A stretch of 64,000 bases of DNA from Nostoc sp. UHCC 0302. GTDB lineage: Bacteria; Cyanobacteriota; Cyanobacteriia; Cyanobacteriales; Nostocaceae. The notes under the pieces are model-generated. The model was not told where the DNA came from, did no database searches, and worked only from the letters and a program-made list of their open reading frames with translations. The position numbers were made by a program, and so were the translations under genes. Each line of letters begins with the position of its first letter. Position 1 is the stretch's first letter. The stretch lies in NCBI RefSeq assembly GCF_038096175.1, contig NZ_CP151099.1, positions 1,242,501 to 1,306,500 on the forward strand, read 5' to 3'. Positions 52,178-60,807 of the stretch are shown here, piece by piece.

Positions 52178-53707
52178 TTGCTGTCTGGATTTGCCAGTTG
52201 TCCTGGCTTGTTTTACGCTACATCTGCCGCAGATGGTATATTATCTCGTCTGAGAATACCTGGTGGAATTTTGACTAGCGAACAGTGCCGTGCGATCGCA
52301 GATATAGCAAACCAGTATGGAGGCGGCTATGTGGATGTGACTAATCGAGCTAATCTGCAAGTCCGCGAAATTCGTACAGGCATAAATACTGAAGTTCTCC
52401 AGCAGCTACAGGATATCGGATTGGGTTCTCGTAGTGCTGTTGTAGACCACATTCGTAATATCATGACGAGTCCAACTGCTGGTATCGACCCGCAGGAATT
52501 GATTGATACTCGCCCTTTTGTGCAAAGTTGGGATGAGTACATAACTACACATCCAGTACTTGCGGGACTACCTGCAAAATTTAGCGTTTGCTTTGATGGT
52601 GGCGGGGCAGTATCGGTGTGCGATCGCCTAAATGATATCACCTTTGTTGCTGTCTTAATTGATGCTAAAGTTTACTTCCGCCTTCATCTGAGTGTCGGCG
52701 AGAAGGGAGAACCACCCAACGATATGGGAATTGTATTGTCACCAGACGAATGCTTACCTGTTTTGGCAGCTTTAGCAAATGTCTACCTGGATTATCTCAA
52801 CACTATTACTAAGCGTAAGCCACGGCTGCGAGAGTTATTGAATACTTTGGGTTGTGAAAATTATCTCCAAGAAGTTGAGCAACGTTTAGCTTTTCCCTTG
52901 GCGAGGATGGGGAGGGAAAAGTGTCAAAATCAAATCGGAAATAAAAACCTAACTCCTTCCTTACAAGAGAAGGGGGAGAAGTTAGATGCTAAATATCAAC
53001 ATATAGGTATTCATCCCCAGCGTCAGCAAGATTTATTCTATATTGGTGTTGTCTTACCCCTCGGTCGATTAGAGAGTCGGCAGATGCGAGGTTTGGCTGA
53101 TTTGACAGAAAAATACGGTAGTGGCACTCTCAGGCTAACGCCTTGGCAAAATTTGCTATTAACAGATATTCCCCAGCAATGTTTGGCTGATGTCCAGAGT
53201 GAACTTGCGTTGTTAAATTTAGATTCCTCAGCAACCAACATCAAAAGTGCATTGGTTGCCTGTTCTGGCAACAAGGGTTGTGCCTCTGCTGCTACGGATA
53301 CCAAGGGTCATGCATTGATATTAGCAGAGTATCTCAAAGCTCATCTGTCTCTGGATAGCCCAGTAAATATCCACTTCAGCGGTTGTGAAAAATCTTGCGC
53401 TCAGCATACTAAGAGTGATATCGCCCTAATTGGTGTCAGCGTTGAGGTGGAAAAGGGAACTGTGGAGGGTTATCACATTTATGTTGGTGACGACGGTGAA
53501 AGCGACCATAAATTCGGTCGTGAACTCTACCAATATGTAACTTTTGCCGAACTCCCTGCTCTGTTAGAGCAGATGCTGAAAGTATATAAAAAACAACGCC
53601 AAAATTCCAACGAGTCCTTTGGAGAATTTGCCAATCGATATGCAGTTGACCGACTAAAGCAGTTATTCTCTCAAAAGTCAGCAAACAAGCAGATACTTGC
53701 AATCTAA
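52178..53707 (+). CDS. cobG: Precorrin-3B synthase CobG
   Basis: The 509-residue protein is a nitrite/sulfite-reductase-like enzyme with two half-repeats (LRIPGGILTSEQCRAIADIA near 25 and LPLGRLESRQMRGLADL near 290) and a siroheme/[4Fe-4S] site with Cys362, Cys368, Cys403 and Cys407 in CSGNKGC and GCEKSC. It makes precorrin-3B in the oxygen-dependent corrin pathway. The TTG start is fixed by GGAAGGAG 8 nt upstream. Residues about 246-268 (CQNQIGNKNLTPSLQEKGEK) are an in-frame repeat-derived linker. No cobF or cobJ is adjacent. Confidence 0.9.
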   Translation: MLSGFASCPGLFYATSAADGILSRLRIPGGILTSEQCRAIADIANQYGGGYVDVTNRANLQVREIRTGINTEVLQQLQDIGLGSRSAVVDHIRNIMTSPTAGIDPQELIDTRPFVQSWDEYITTHPVLAGLPAKFSVCFDGGGAVSVCDRLNDITFVAVLIDAKVYFRLHLSVGEKGEPPNDMGIVLSPDECLPVLAALANVYLDYLNTITKRKPRLRELLNTLGCENYLQEVEQRLAFPLARMGREKCQNQIGNKNLTPSLQEKGEKLDAKYQHIGIHPQRQQDLFYIGVVLPLGRLESRQMRGLADLTEKYGSGTLRLTPWQNLLLTDIPQQCLADVQSELALLNLDSSATNIKSALVACSGNKGCASAATDTKGHALILAEYLKAHLSLDSPVNIHFSGCEKSCAQHTKSDIALIGVSVEVEKGTVEGYHIYVGDDGESDHKFGRELYQYVTFAELPALLEQMLKVYKKQRQNSNESFGEFANRYAVDRLKQLFSQKSANKQILAI

Positions 53708-53744
53708 GTAAAATTCATTGCTCACTCTCTAAGATATAAAAAGT

Positions 53745-53809
53745 TTTTCCCCAGTCTCCAATCCCCAATCCCCAGTCTCCAATCCCCAGCCCCCAGTCCC
53801 CAATCCCCA
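53745..53809. repeat. CCCCAATC/CCCCAGTC heptamer repeats abutting the cobH start
   Basis: The 64 bp between cobG and cobH are mostly CCCCAGT/CCCCAAT units that run straight into the cobH ATG, so no purine-rich ribosome site is visible. Confidence 0.85.
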
Positions 53810-54436
53810 ATGCCCGATTACATCCGAGATGCTAACGAAATTTACCGTAATTCCTTCTCAATCATTCGGTCGGAAGCAAACTTAGATGTGCTACCACCAG
53901 ATGTAGCTAAAGTTGCTGTACGTCTCATCCATGCCTGTGGAATGACGGATATTGTGACTGACTTGGGATATTCACCAACAGCTGTGCAATCTGGACGAGC
54001 AGCACTGGCAGCCGGAGCGCCGATTCTGTGTGATTGCCGGATGGTTGCTGAAGGCGTTACAAGGCGGCGATTGAGCGCAAACAACGAAGTAATCTGCACT
54101 CTCAACTATCCAGAAGTACCAGAAATCGCCCAGGATCTAAATACTACAAGGTCGGCTGCTGCCTTAGAATTATGGCGATCGCACTTAGAAGGGGCAGTGG
54201 TATCAATTGGAAATGCTCCTACTGCACTGTTTCGACTGTTAGAAATGCTAGATGAAGGAGCGCCCAAACCTGCGCTGATCTTGGGTTTCCCCGTCGGATT
54301 TGTGGGTGCGGCAGAGTCGAAGGCAGCACTGGCAGCAGACAATAGAAATGTCCCATTTTTAACTTTACATGGGCGGCGCGGTGGTAGTGCGATCGCAGCA
54401 GCAGCAGTTAACGCCCTGGCAACGGAGGAAGAATGA
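53810..54436 (+). CDS. cobH: Precorrin-8X methylmutase CobH/CbiC
   Basis: The 208-residue protein has RLIHACGMTDI (catalytic His of CobH), GAPILCDCRMVAEGVTR and GFPVGFVGAAESK. It moves the C-11 methyl group to C-12 to give hydrogenobyrinic acid or cobyrinate. It overlaps the next gene by 4 bp (ATGA), and its own ATG directly follows a heptamer repeat with no ribosome site, so it may depend on translational coupling or a leader context. Confidence 0.95.
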   Translation: MPDYIRDANEIYRNSFSIIRSEANLDVLPPDVAKVAVRLIHACGMTDIVTDLGYSPTAVQSGRAALAAGAPILCDCRMVAEGVTRRRLSANNEVICTLNYPEVPEIAQDLNTTRSAAALELWRSHLEGAVVSIGNAPTALFRLLEMLDEGAPKPALILGFPVGFVGAAESKAALAADNRNVPFLTLHGRRGGSAIAAAAVNALATEEE

Positions 54437-55143
54437 TTATGGCAACTAAAGGTCGTCTTTATGGAGTTGGTGTTGGGCCAGGCGATCCTGAATTATTGAC
54501 CCTGAAAGCGTTGCGGCTATTACGTGCGGCTCCTGTAATAGCTTATCAATCGGCAGTAGATAAAGAAAGTATTGCACGCGCGATCGTCTCGCAGTATCTT
54601 CCTGGCAATCAAATTGAGGTATCGTTTCATCTCCCCCGCGCATTAGAGCCAGAAAAGGCAAATTCTATTTACGACCAGGAAGTTAAACCAATTGCTGAAC
54701 ATTTAGCCGCAGGGCGGGATGTAGTAGTACTGTGTGAGGGTGATCCGTTTTTCTACGGCTCGTTCATGTATGTATTCACTAGGTTATCTGAGGAGTACCA
54801 AACAGAAGTTGTCCCTGGAATTTCTTCACTGATGGCTTGTCCGGTAGCATTGGGTGTACCATTCACTTACTACAACGATATTTTGACAGTCCTGCCCGCA
54901 CCAATGCCAGCAGAAGAACTAATCACACAACTACTGACAACCGATGCAGCGGCAATTATGAAGCTAGGTCGTCATTTTACAAAAGTGCGAGATATTTTAC
55001 ATCAATTAGGACTAGCATCGCGGGCAAGATATATTGAGCGGGCAACAATGGCACAGCAGAGAATTGTACCCTTAGATGAAGTTGATCCAGCACAAGTGCC
55101 TTATTTCTCGATGATTGTGATCCCAACCAAGAATCGACTATAG
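54433..55143 (+). CDS. cobI: Precorrin-2 C20-methyltransferase CobI/CbiL
   Basis: The 236-residue protein has the class III methyltransferase pattern GVGVGPGDPELLTLKA at the N-terminus (SAM-binding), VVLCEGDPFFYGSFMY and VVPGISSLMACPVALG, typical of CobI, which methylates C-20 of precorrin-2. It follows cobH with an ATGA overlap; an ATG two codons later is an alternative start, and GGAGGAAG serves both. It ends the cob operon here; an IS element follows. Confidence 0.93.
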   Translation: MIMATKGRLYGVGVGPGDPELLTLKALRLLRAAPVIAYQSAVDKESIARAIVSQYLPGNQIEVSFHLPRALEPEKANSIYDQEVKPIAEHLAAGRDVVVLCEGDPFFYGSFMYVFTRLSEEYQTEVVPGISSLMACPVALGVPFTYYNDILTVLPAPMPAEELITQLLTTDAAAIMKLGRHFTKVRDILHQLGLASRARYIERATMAQQRIVPLDEVDPAQVPYFSMIVIPTKNRL

Positions 55144-55224
55144 ACTATGCCGACTTGTTCGCCTTGGTCTGTGTGATACCAATTAACGAAAATCCTGATA
55201 CATATAGATTTCTCGTAGGGGCAT

Positions 55225-56656
55225 GGCATTGCCCATTGGTGTCAACTTAAGGAGCATCAGCCCAGACTTGAGCCGACCGCGAGTGAATCTGACGATGACG
55301 TTTGCGCTCGGCTTTAAGCAAACCAAAAAGCTTGTAATGTGAAACTAAATAGTCAACAACATTATCAGTTTCACGACGCAAAACAGCCACAGCAAAGTAA
55401 TACAAACTGCGAAAGACCATTTCCACAGAAATACGTTCAAGTGGCTGACCGAGTGCGAACGCGATTTGAGAAGATAAATTGTTGAGAACAGTGTAGAAAA
55501 TCACAGTCGCAAAGATTTGAATCTGAACCCCGTTACGGTCGCCAACCCAAATATAAGCCAGACCCAGAAGTCGTTTAGTCAGCTTAAAGGCATCTTCAAT
55601 CCGCCAACGACAACGGTAGAGTTCACACACTTGTTGTGCAGATAATAACTGTGGGTCAAGCACATTGGTCAAATAGTAGTACCAACTATTACCCCAGAGT
55701 ACAGAAACTAAGCGAACTGGATACTGACAAGGATTGGATCGATATTGTCCCATATCGATGATTTCGTCACGATAGTAAACACCAGTTGATAAACAGCGCA
55801 CCACAAAGTAAGAAGTTTTTTCGCGCAATCGCGTCACGAAAAACTTCTGCTGCTGTGTAAACTGGTCAAACCAGCCAAACTTGAAAAAACCCAAATCGAA
55901 AATCAATAGTCCGCCAGTTGGCAGTTGCTCTAATAGCTCCTGGGCAAAAATTTTGTCATTAGCTTTGCTATCTTCCGTGTACCAGATTTTGGTCGGTACA
56001 TGAGTAAACGCTTCTACCACCATCATCATTTTTCCTGCCAACACTGTTGTTTGGTCTGATAATGCTTTTAACTTTTTGCGTAATTCTTCTAGTGTTGACC
56101 CATCCGCTATCCACACTGCACCAAAAGTCTGATGTAGTTGTTGCCACTGCTGTGGGATTCTATTTGCCTGTGGGGTGGCATGGATTTTTTCGATGACTTG
56201 CTCAAACACTTGTGCAAATAATTTTGCTGGTATTTTCTTTAACCTTTGTGAGAGTGCTTGTTTACTCACTAACATCGGTTCTACCCACATTAATCCTTCT
56301 GTGGCTAATAATCTGATTGCTTCGCTTAATCCGGCTATTTGTCGATACACCAGACTTACTACCACTGCCATCATCACTGGTAATGTTAATTTTCTTTCTC
56401 TTAAGTTTTTGTTGTCTAGTCCTGGTGAATCTCTTAGTGGTTTAAAGTTTGATGGTTCTAGTAGTGCGTATATCTGGGCTTCTATTTCTTCTATTGCTGG
56501 TGCTGGCAGTTGTGTTTGTCTTCTTAAGTCTGGATTGCCATCTTTTCTCATCCGGGGAGTAGCCATTTTGACAACTCCTTTTGTCTTTGTCTCTACTCCC
56601 CTACTCTACCTCTACTTGTTGACTTTTTCCTTAAGTTGACACTAATGGGCATTGCC
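55225..56656 (-). mobile_element. Intact IS4-family insertion sequence with 9-bp target duplication
   Basis: The element proper is 55234-56647 (1414 bp). Its ends are 20-bp inverted repeats CATTGGTGTCAACTTAAGGA and the complement of CATTAGTGTCAACTTAAGGA (one mismatch). GGCATTGCC is duplicated at 55225-55233 and 56648-56656. Joining the flanks restores GGGGCATGGCA.TGCCATGCCCC, a palindromic repeat, so the IS entered the centre of a hairpin sequence. The transposase stop lies inside the left inverted repeat. Confidence 0.9.
55247..56566 (-). CDS. IS4-family transposase
   Basis: The 439-residue DDE enzyme has the first Asp in WIADGSTLEEL, the second in LLIFDLGFFKFGWFDQF and the IS4 YREK signature Y-x2-R-x3-E-x6-K exactly met by YRCRWRIEDAFKLTK. 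It is full length with intact motifs and both ends present, so the copy may be active. Start ATG at 56566 (MATPRMRKDG). It is oriented opposite to the cob genes. Confidence 0.95.
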   Translation of the reverse strand: MATPRMRKDGNPDLRRQTQLPAPAIEEIEAQIYALLEPSNFKPLRDSPGLDNKNLRERKLTLPVMMAVVVSLVYRQIAGLSEAIRLLATEGLMWVEPMLVSKQALSQRLKKIPAKLFAQVFEQVIEKIHATPQANRIPQQWQQLHQTFGAVWIADGSTLEELRKKLKALSDQTTVLAGKMMMVVEAFTHVPTKIWYTEDSKANDKIFAQELLEQLPTGGLLIFDLGFFKFGWFDQFTQQQKFFVTRLREKTSYFVVRCLSTGVYYRDEIIDMGQYRSNPCQYPVRLVSVLWGNSWYYYLTNVLDPQLLSAQQVCELYRCRWRIEDAFKLTKRLLGLAYIWVGDRNGVQIQIFATVIFYTVLNNLSSQIAFALGQPLERISVEMVFRSLYYFAVAVLRRETDNVVDYLVSHYKLFGLLKAERKRHRQIHSRSAQVWADAP

Positions 56657-56714
56657 ATGCCCCTGCCAGGGTATTTGTATCATTATTAAAATGAAATAGT
56701 ATGAAAGATGCCGT

Positions 56715-57239
56715 TTATTTATAAATTCTATATTCAATCTCATCAAGAAGATTACCACTGTTGTTTATTTGTTGAAACTCTCGAAATACTCTACCTCCCA
56801 AACTTTCTGCAATTTTCCGACTGGGGATATTTCTTTTATCAACAGGATAGGAAAGATAATTGTATTTCAAATTTTTATCTACCCAGTTTTTTAATACAGA
56901 AATTGCCTCTCTACCAAAACCAAAACCATGAGCCAACTTTTTGAGCCAAATTCCTAACTCCGGTGTATCGGTATCAATAGCACCAACCTCGCAAATTCCT
57001 AAAAACTCTAAATTGTCTTTTTTGAGAATCACTAACACAAGGTCAGTTTTATTTTCTCGTTGTTGAATCATATCTTTGATTATCTTCTCAGTTTCCCTGA
57101 TACTCTGGGCTGGTTTTGGATACATAAAGGTGGTAATTTCACTTGTGAATTCACGAAACACACTGTCTGCGTATTCCAAGGAAATCGCTTGTAGCATCAA
57201 TCTTTTAGACTCTAATAATACTGTTTCTAAATTTTCCAT
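56715..57239 (-). CDS. GNAT acetyltransferase, RimJ/RimL type
   Basis: The 174-residue protein has ESKRLMLQAISLEYADSVF at the start, FLGICEVGAIDTDTPELGIWL, HGFGFGREAISVLKNWV (acetyl-CoA loop in a variant form) and YPVDKRNIPSRKIAESLGG, the order of RimJ/L-like acetyltransferases. The substrate is unknown. It is AT-rich like the SUKH and GNAT genes elsewhere in the window. Its start ATG is at 57239; a dispersed repeat lies upstream. Confidence 0.85.
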   Translation of the reverse strand: MENLETVLLESKRLMLQAISLEYADSVFREFTSEITTFMYPKPAQSIRETEKIIKDMIQQRENKTDLVLVILKKDNLEFLGICEVGAIDTDTPELGIWLKKLAHGFGFGREAISVLKNWVDKNLKYNYLSYPVDKRNIPSRKIAESLGGRVFREFQQINNSGNLLDEIEYRIYK

Positions 57240-57266
57240 AAGCTACAACTTTTGTTTCTTATACCA

Positions 57267-57330
57267 ATTCAATTAATGATTGCAACACATCCCTGGTTTA
57301 AGTTTTAAGACGCGATTCATCGCGTCTCTA
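57267..57330. repeat. Composite dispersed repeat (second copy of 25382-25443)
   Basis: AATTCAATTAATGATTGCAA, then ACACATCC(C/T)TGG and the palindrome AGACGCGATTCATCGCGTCT recur in the same order as at 25382-25443, with about 8 bp of extra spacer here. Confidence 0.7.
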
Positions 57331-57532
57331 CAATATGGTCTATTTGTTACATTCTTTTTTCAAATTGGTATTACTTCAAAAATGGTTTCAAAAAAATCTA
57401 TTTACAGAAATGATAATATTTTGAGTATTTTAACTTCTCACCGATGGGGTCTGGCAAACTTTTCGCCAGTTTGCTTGTGTACGGCGATCGCCTCCGGCAT
57501 TGCGCTTAGTGCGATCGCTCGCCCAATTCCGA

Positions 57533-58372
57533 CTATTCAACAAAATCAGGACGCGCCTTACCCGTTGATTTCAACCTTTCTTCTAAAACTGTCCAATCTT
57601 CTTGTTCAATTAGGTGAATCAATTTGTCGAGGTTGTGGCGATAGTGTTGCAGCGATCGCAGCAAAGCTTGCCGATTATACCGCGCCATCATCAAGCCTAA
57701 TTCTGGATTCCCACCACCGACACGGCTGGTATCCCGAAAACCTGAACTAGCAAACTTTTGCGCTAATTGCAAAACCTCAGAGTCAGTTTCACTCATGCAA
57801 GCAGCAATTAAAGAGGAACTGACCATTACAGGTAAATGAGAAATCCAAGCTACAGCGCGGTCATGTTGCTCTGGTTGACAATGGTAAATATTCGCTCCAA
57901 GCGATCGCACAATTTCCTCTACAACAGAAATAGCAGCGGTTGGTGTTCTAGTTTCTGGTGTTAATACATAAGGCTTACCAACAAATAAATCCCGCTGTGC
58001 AGCTTCAATTCCACTATCTGCCCTTCCCGCCATTGGGTGACCACCGATGAAATTATCCCAAAGAGGAGAAATCGCTTCAACTATCGGTGCTTTCACTGAA
58101 CCGACATCAGTCACAACAGTAGTAGAAGGCAAATAAGCGATTAACTGCTCAAATTGGGGAACAATAAGTGCTATGGGTGTACAAATAAATACCACTTCTG
58201 CGCTTGCCAACAGGCTTAGGTCAACTGACGCCTGCTCAACACTGCCGAGGGCAACTGCTTTTTGACAGGTTGATTCACGGCGACTGACTCCTAAGACATT
58301 ATGTCCTTGCGATCGCAAATCGAAACCCAAAGATCCGCCGATCAATCCCAGTCCTAAAATCCCAATTTTCAT
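57533..58372 (-). CDS. tyrA: Prephenate/arogenate dehydrogenase
   Basis: The protein (279 residues from the ATG at 58372) begins MKIGILGLGLIGGSLG, a GxGxxG NADP-binding Rossmann turn, and has GGHPMAGRADSG, the substrate-site His in AWISHLPVM and GFRDTSRVGGGNPELG, cited in part. Cyanobacterial TyrA enzymes mostly use arogenate with NADP to make tyrosine, so arogenate dehydrogenase is likely. There is no ACT regulatory domain. An ATG at 58387 adds five residues. Confidence 0.93.
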   Translation of the reverse strand: MKIGILGLGLIGGSLGFDLRSQGHNVLGVSRRESTCQKAVALGSVEQASVDLSLLASAEVVFICTPIALIVPQFEQLIAYLPSTTVVTDVGSVKAPIVEAISPLWDNFIGGHPMAGRADSGIEAAQRDLFVGKPYVLTPETRTPTAAISVVEEIVRSLGANIYHCQPEQHDRAVAWISHLPVMVSSSLIAACMSETDSEVLQLAQKFASSGFRDTSRVGGGNPELGLMMARYNRQALLRSLQHYRHNLDKLIHLIEQEDWTVLEERLKSTGKARPDFVE

Positions 58373-58453
58373 TTTTGATTTTGTCATTCTATTTGTTAAA
58401 TATTTTCTGCATACTTTACCAACTATTAAAATTGGCATCCAAGGGTAGCATCT

Positions 58454-60019
58454 ATGACTGTAGAGGAATTGCTGGAAAAATACGCAGCTGGAGTTTTAGA
58501 CTTTATTGATGTTGATCTGTCTGAAGCTAACCTGAGTGGGGCCAAACTCAGTGGTGTGAATCTTAGTAAAGCTAATTTAAGTGTAGTCAACCTGAGTGGT
58601 GCAAATCTCAGTGAAGCTAATTTGAGCAATGCCAAGCTGAATGTTGCCAGACTCAGCGGTGCGAATCTCAGTAGCGCCATCTTGAACAACGCCAGCCTCA
58701 ACGTAGCCAATTTGATTCGAGCGGATCTCAATCGCGCTCAACTCAGAGGAGCAACGCTGATCCGCGCTGAGTTAATTCGTGCTGAACTCAGTCGTGCTGA
58801 CCTATTTGAGGCTAATCTTACCAGTGCCGATTTACGCGAAGCGACACTCCGCCAAGCGAATCTGCGTCACGCTAACTTGAGCGAAGCCATATTAAGAGGC
58901 GTTTCTTTGACAGGCGCAAACTTAGAGATGGCTAATTTAAACTTCACTGATTTAAGTCGCGCTGATATCAGCAGCGCTAATTTGCGAGATGCCGAACTCA
59001 GACAAGCGAATCTTAGCCATGCTAACCTCAGCGGAGCGGATTTAAGCAGGGCTAACCTCCGCTGGGCAGATTTGAGCGGGGCTAACCTCCGCTGGGCAGA
59101 TTTGAGCGGAGCAAAATTGAGTGGTGCTAACTTAATTGGTGCAGACTTCAGCAATGCAAATTTAACGAATACGAGTTTAGTCCACGCCGATTTAACTCAG
59201 GCAAAATTAATTAAGGCGGAATGGGTTGGTGCGGACTTAACGGGAGCAATTTTAACTGGGGCCAAACTTTATGCTACCTCCAGGTTTGGTTTAAAAACTG
59301 AAGGCATGACTTGTGAGTGGGTTGATCTTAGTCCAAGTGGCGATCGCTCAATCATTCAAAAGTTCCATTCCGAAGACTATCAAGACTTTTTTAATGAAAC
59401 TCCGCCAACAATACGTATTGTCGTCGATGCTGCCCTAGAACACGAAGCTAACTTTGCTCTCGCTGGCACTTATTACCAAATTGCTCAAGAATATCAGAGC
59501 CTCAAACAACCTCCAAGCATGGAAAGTGGCAGCCGCCGAACTGTTTTTACCTTCCGTTTAGATAGCGATGAAGCATTATTCCCTACAGCTTATATTGCAA
59601 TTATGCCCTTTTTAGATGCAGCAACCACCCAAAATAATATTGTCAATATGGTGGAAATGATTAATAGCGAAGTTATTACTAATCAGAGTTTAAAATCATC
59701 CCAAATGGTGAAACAATTAAATATTCTTATAGAGCAAGCTATAAGTAAGGCTACAATTATTAAACAAATTAAAAAAAATCTAGAAGTAGCAGCAAAGCTA
59801 AATTTTTGTAAAACCCCAACTCAAATAATTCTAACAAATTCCAGCGCCGATACTTTGATTGTGCATGAAAATCCCAACTTTGGTAAAAAATTTATTAAAC
59901 GCCCTTTTCTGAATAGTTCAGTTTATGATGATACATCTAATGAATTGACAAAACCCATACTACCTTCGTTAAATATGGTTATAGATTTTGTTAAAGGGTT
60001 TCACTATATTATTCAGTAG
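58454..60019 (+). CDS. Long pentapeptide-repeat protein with C-terminal globular domain
   Basis: Residues about 20-275 contain some 50 A(N/D)LXX pentapeptides (for example NLSGAKLSGVNLSKANLS), predicting a long right-handed beta-helix. From residue 280 to 521 the sequence is non-repetitive and begins EGMTCEWVDLSPSGDRSIIQ, with FHSEDYQDFFNETPPTIRIV, cited in part. The second half is not one I recognise. The protein has no signal or membrane helix. The function is unknown; a scaffold or shape-mimic role is possible. It is divergent from tyrA. Confidence 0.85.
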   Translation: MTVEELLEKYAAGVLDFIDVDLSEANLSGAKLSGVNLSKANLSVVNLSGANLSEANLSNAKLNVARLSGANLSSAILNNASLNVANLIRADLNRAQLRGATLIRAELIRAELSRADLFEANLTSADLREATLRQANLRHANLSEAILRGVSLTGANLEMANLNFTDLSRADISSANLRDAELRQANLSHANLSGADLSRANLRWADLSGANLRWADLSGAKLSGANLIGADFSNANLTNTSLVHADLTQAKLIKAEWVGADLTGAILTGAKLYATSRFGLKTEGMTCEWVDLSPSGDRSIIQKFHSEDYQDFFNETPPTIRIVVDAALEHEANFALAGTYYQIAQEYQSLKQPPSMESGSRRTVFTFRLDSDEALFPTAYIAIMPFLDAATTQNNIVNMVEMINSEVITNQSLKSSQMVKQLNILIEQAISKATIIKQIKKNLEVAAKLNFCKTPTQIILTNSSADTLIVHENPNFGKKFIKRPFLNSSVYDDTSNELTKPILPSLNMVIDFVKGFHYIIQ

Positions 60020-60021
60020 TC

Positions 60022-60089
60022 AAGAGAGACGCGATTATACTCTTACGAGAAGCCTCTCTTCGAGCGTCTACGCGTCTGTACAGGAGTTA
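60022..60089. repeat. Dispersed hairpin repeat, copy 3
   Basis: Nearly identical to 36660-36727 (AGAGACGCGATTATACTCTT ... TCTACGCGTCTGTACAGGAG). The loop differs (GCCTCTC versus GCCGCTC) while the outer stem is preserved. Confidence 0.8.
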
Positions 60090-60144
60090 CAACCAACCAA
60101 TGACAAATGCCAAATGACAAACAACAAGCTTTAGGAGGATAAAG

Positions 60145-60738
60145 ATGCGCGATAGCTTTAATAGAATGATTGGCAAAACTCGCTACGTCGTTTTTCGCCT
60201 GTTTCTGCATTTAGGGGGAGGTGAAGTAGCACCAATTTTAGGAGTATTAAATAGTGCTGGACGGGATGCGATCGATTCTGATGGAGATTTGGAAGTTTTG
60301 GGAGAAGCATTAGTAGAAATTATCCAAACTCTCCTGCAATATGATGAATATTGGCTTTCTGCATCCAATGAAGGTGACGTCTTTTGGAACGAAGGCGAAG
60401 CCGGAGATTACGTAAATGAATTATTTACTGATTCTGCCCAAAGATATCTCAGTGAACCAGATTATATTTCTGACACTGGATTTGATGAACCTTTATCTAT
60501 ACCTGTGACACGCAACGTAGTTGTGATGATTACAGTAGCTTATGAAGGAGAAGTACCAGAGTTGGAAACTGACCTTTCTAACGTCCAAGCACTAAAAGAA
60601 GGTTTGAAAGCCTTAATTAATTTACACTACAAACATAACTTAAAAGCAATACAAGTACATTTCTCGCCAGCGCAGTTAGGCGATGAACTCACCAGTGATC
60701 AATTGTTACAACATTACCCAGAATTGATTCCTTTATAA
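60145..60738 (+). CDS. DUF1517 family protein
   Basis: The 197-residue protein has the family core RNVVVMITVAYEGEVPELET and the C-terminal LKAIQVHFSPAQLGDELTSD, cited in part, as in cyanobacterial and plastid DUF1517 proteins. In longer relatives this is preceded by membrane segments; here it is soluble. The function is unknown. A good ribosome site (TTAGGAGGATAAAG) precedes the ATG. Confidence 0.85.
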   Translation: MRDSFNRMIGKTRYVVFRLFLHLGGGEVAPILGVLNSAGRDAIDSDGDLEVLGEALVEIIQTLLQYDEYWLSASNEGDVFWNEGEAGDYVNELFTDSAQRYLSEPDYISDTGFDEPLSIPVTRNVVVMITVAYEGEVPELETDLSNVQALKEGLKALINLHYKHNLKAIQVHFSPAQLGDELTSDQLLQHYPELIPL

Positions 60739-60807
60739 TTTGTTGGGTAGTCCGTACTACTGCTCACATTGAGAACTTGTTAAGCTCAGAGATAGGATAA
60801 TAATGCA

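Noticed and set aside
57280-57750. 156-codon plus-strand ORF
   Set aside because: It overlaps a dispersed repeat and runs antisense through the 3' half of tyrA; no domain or ribosome site.
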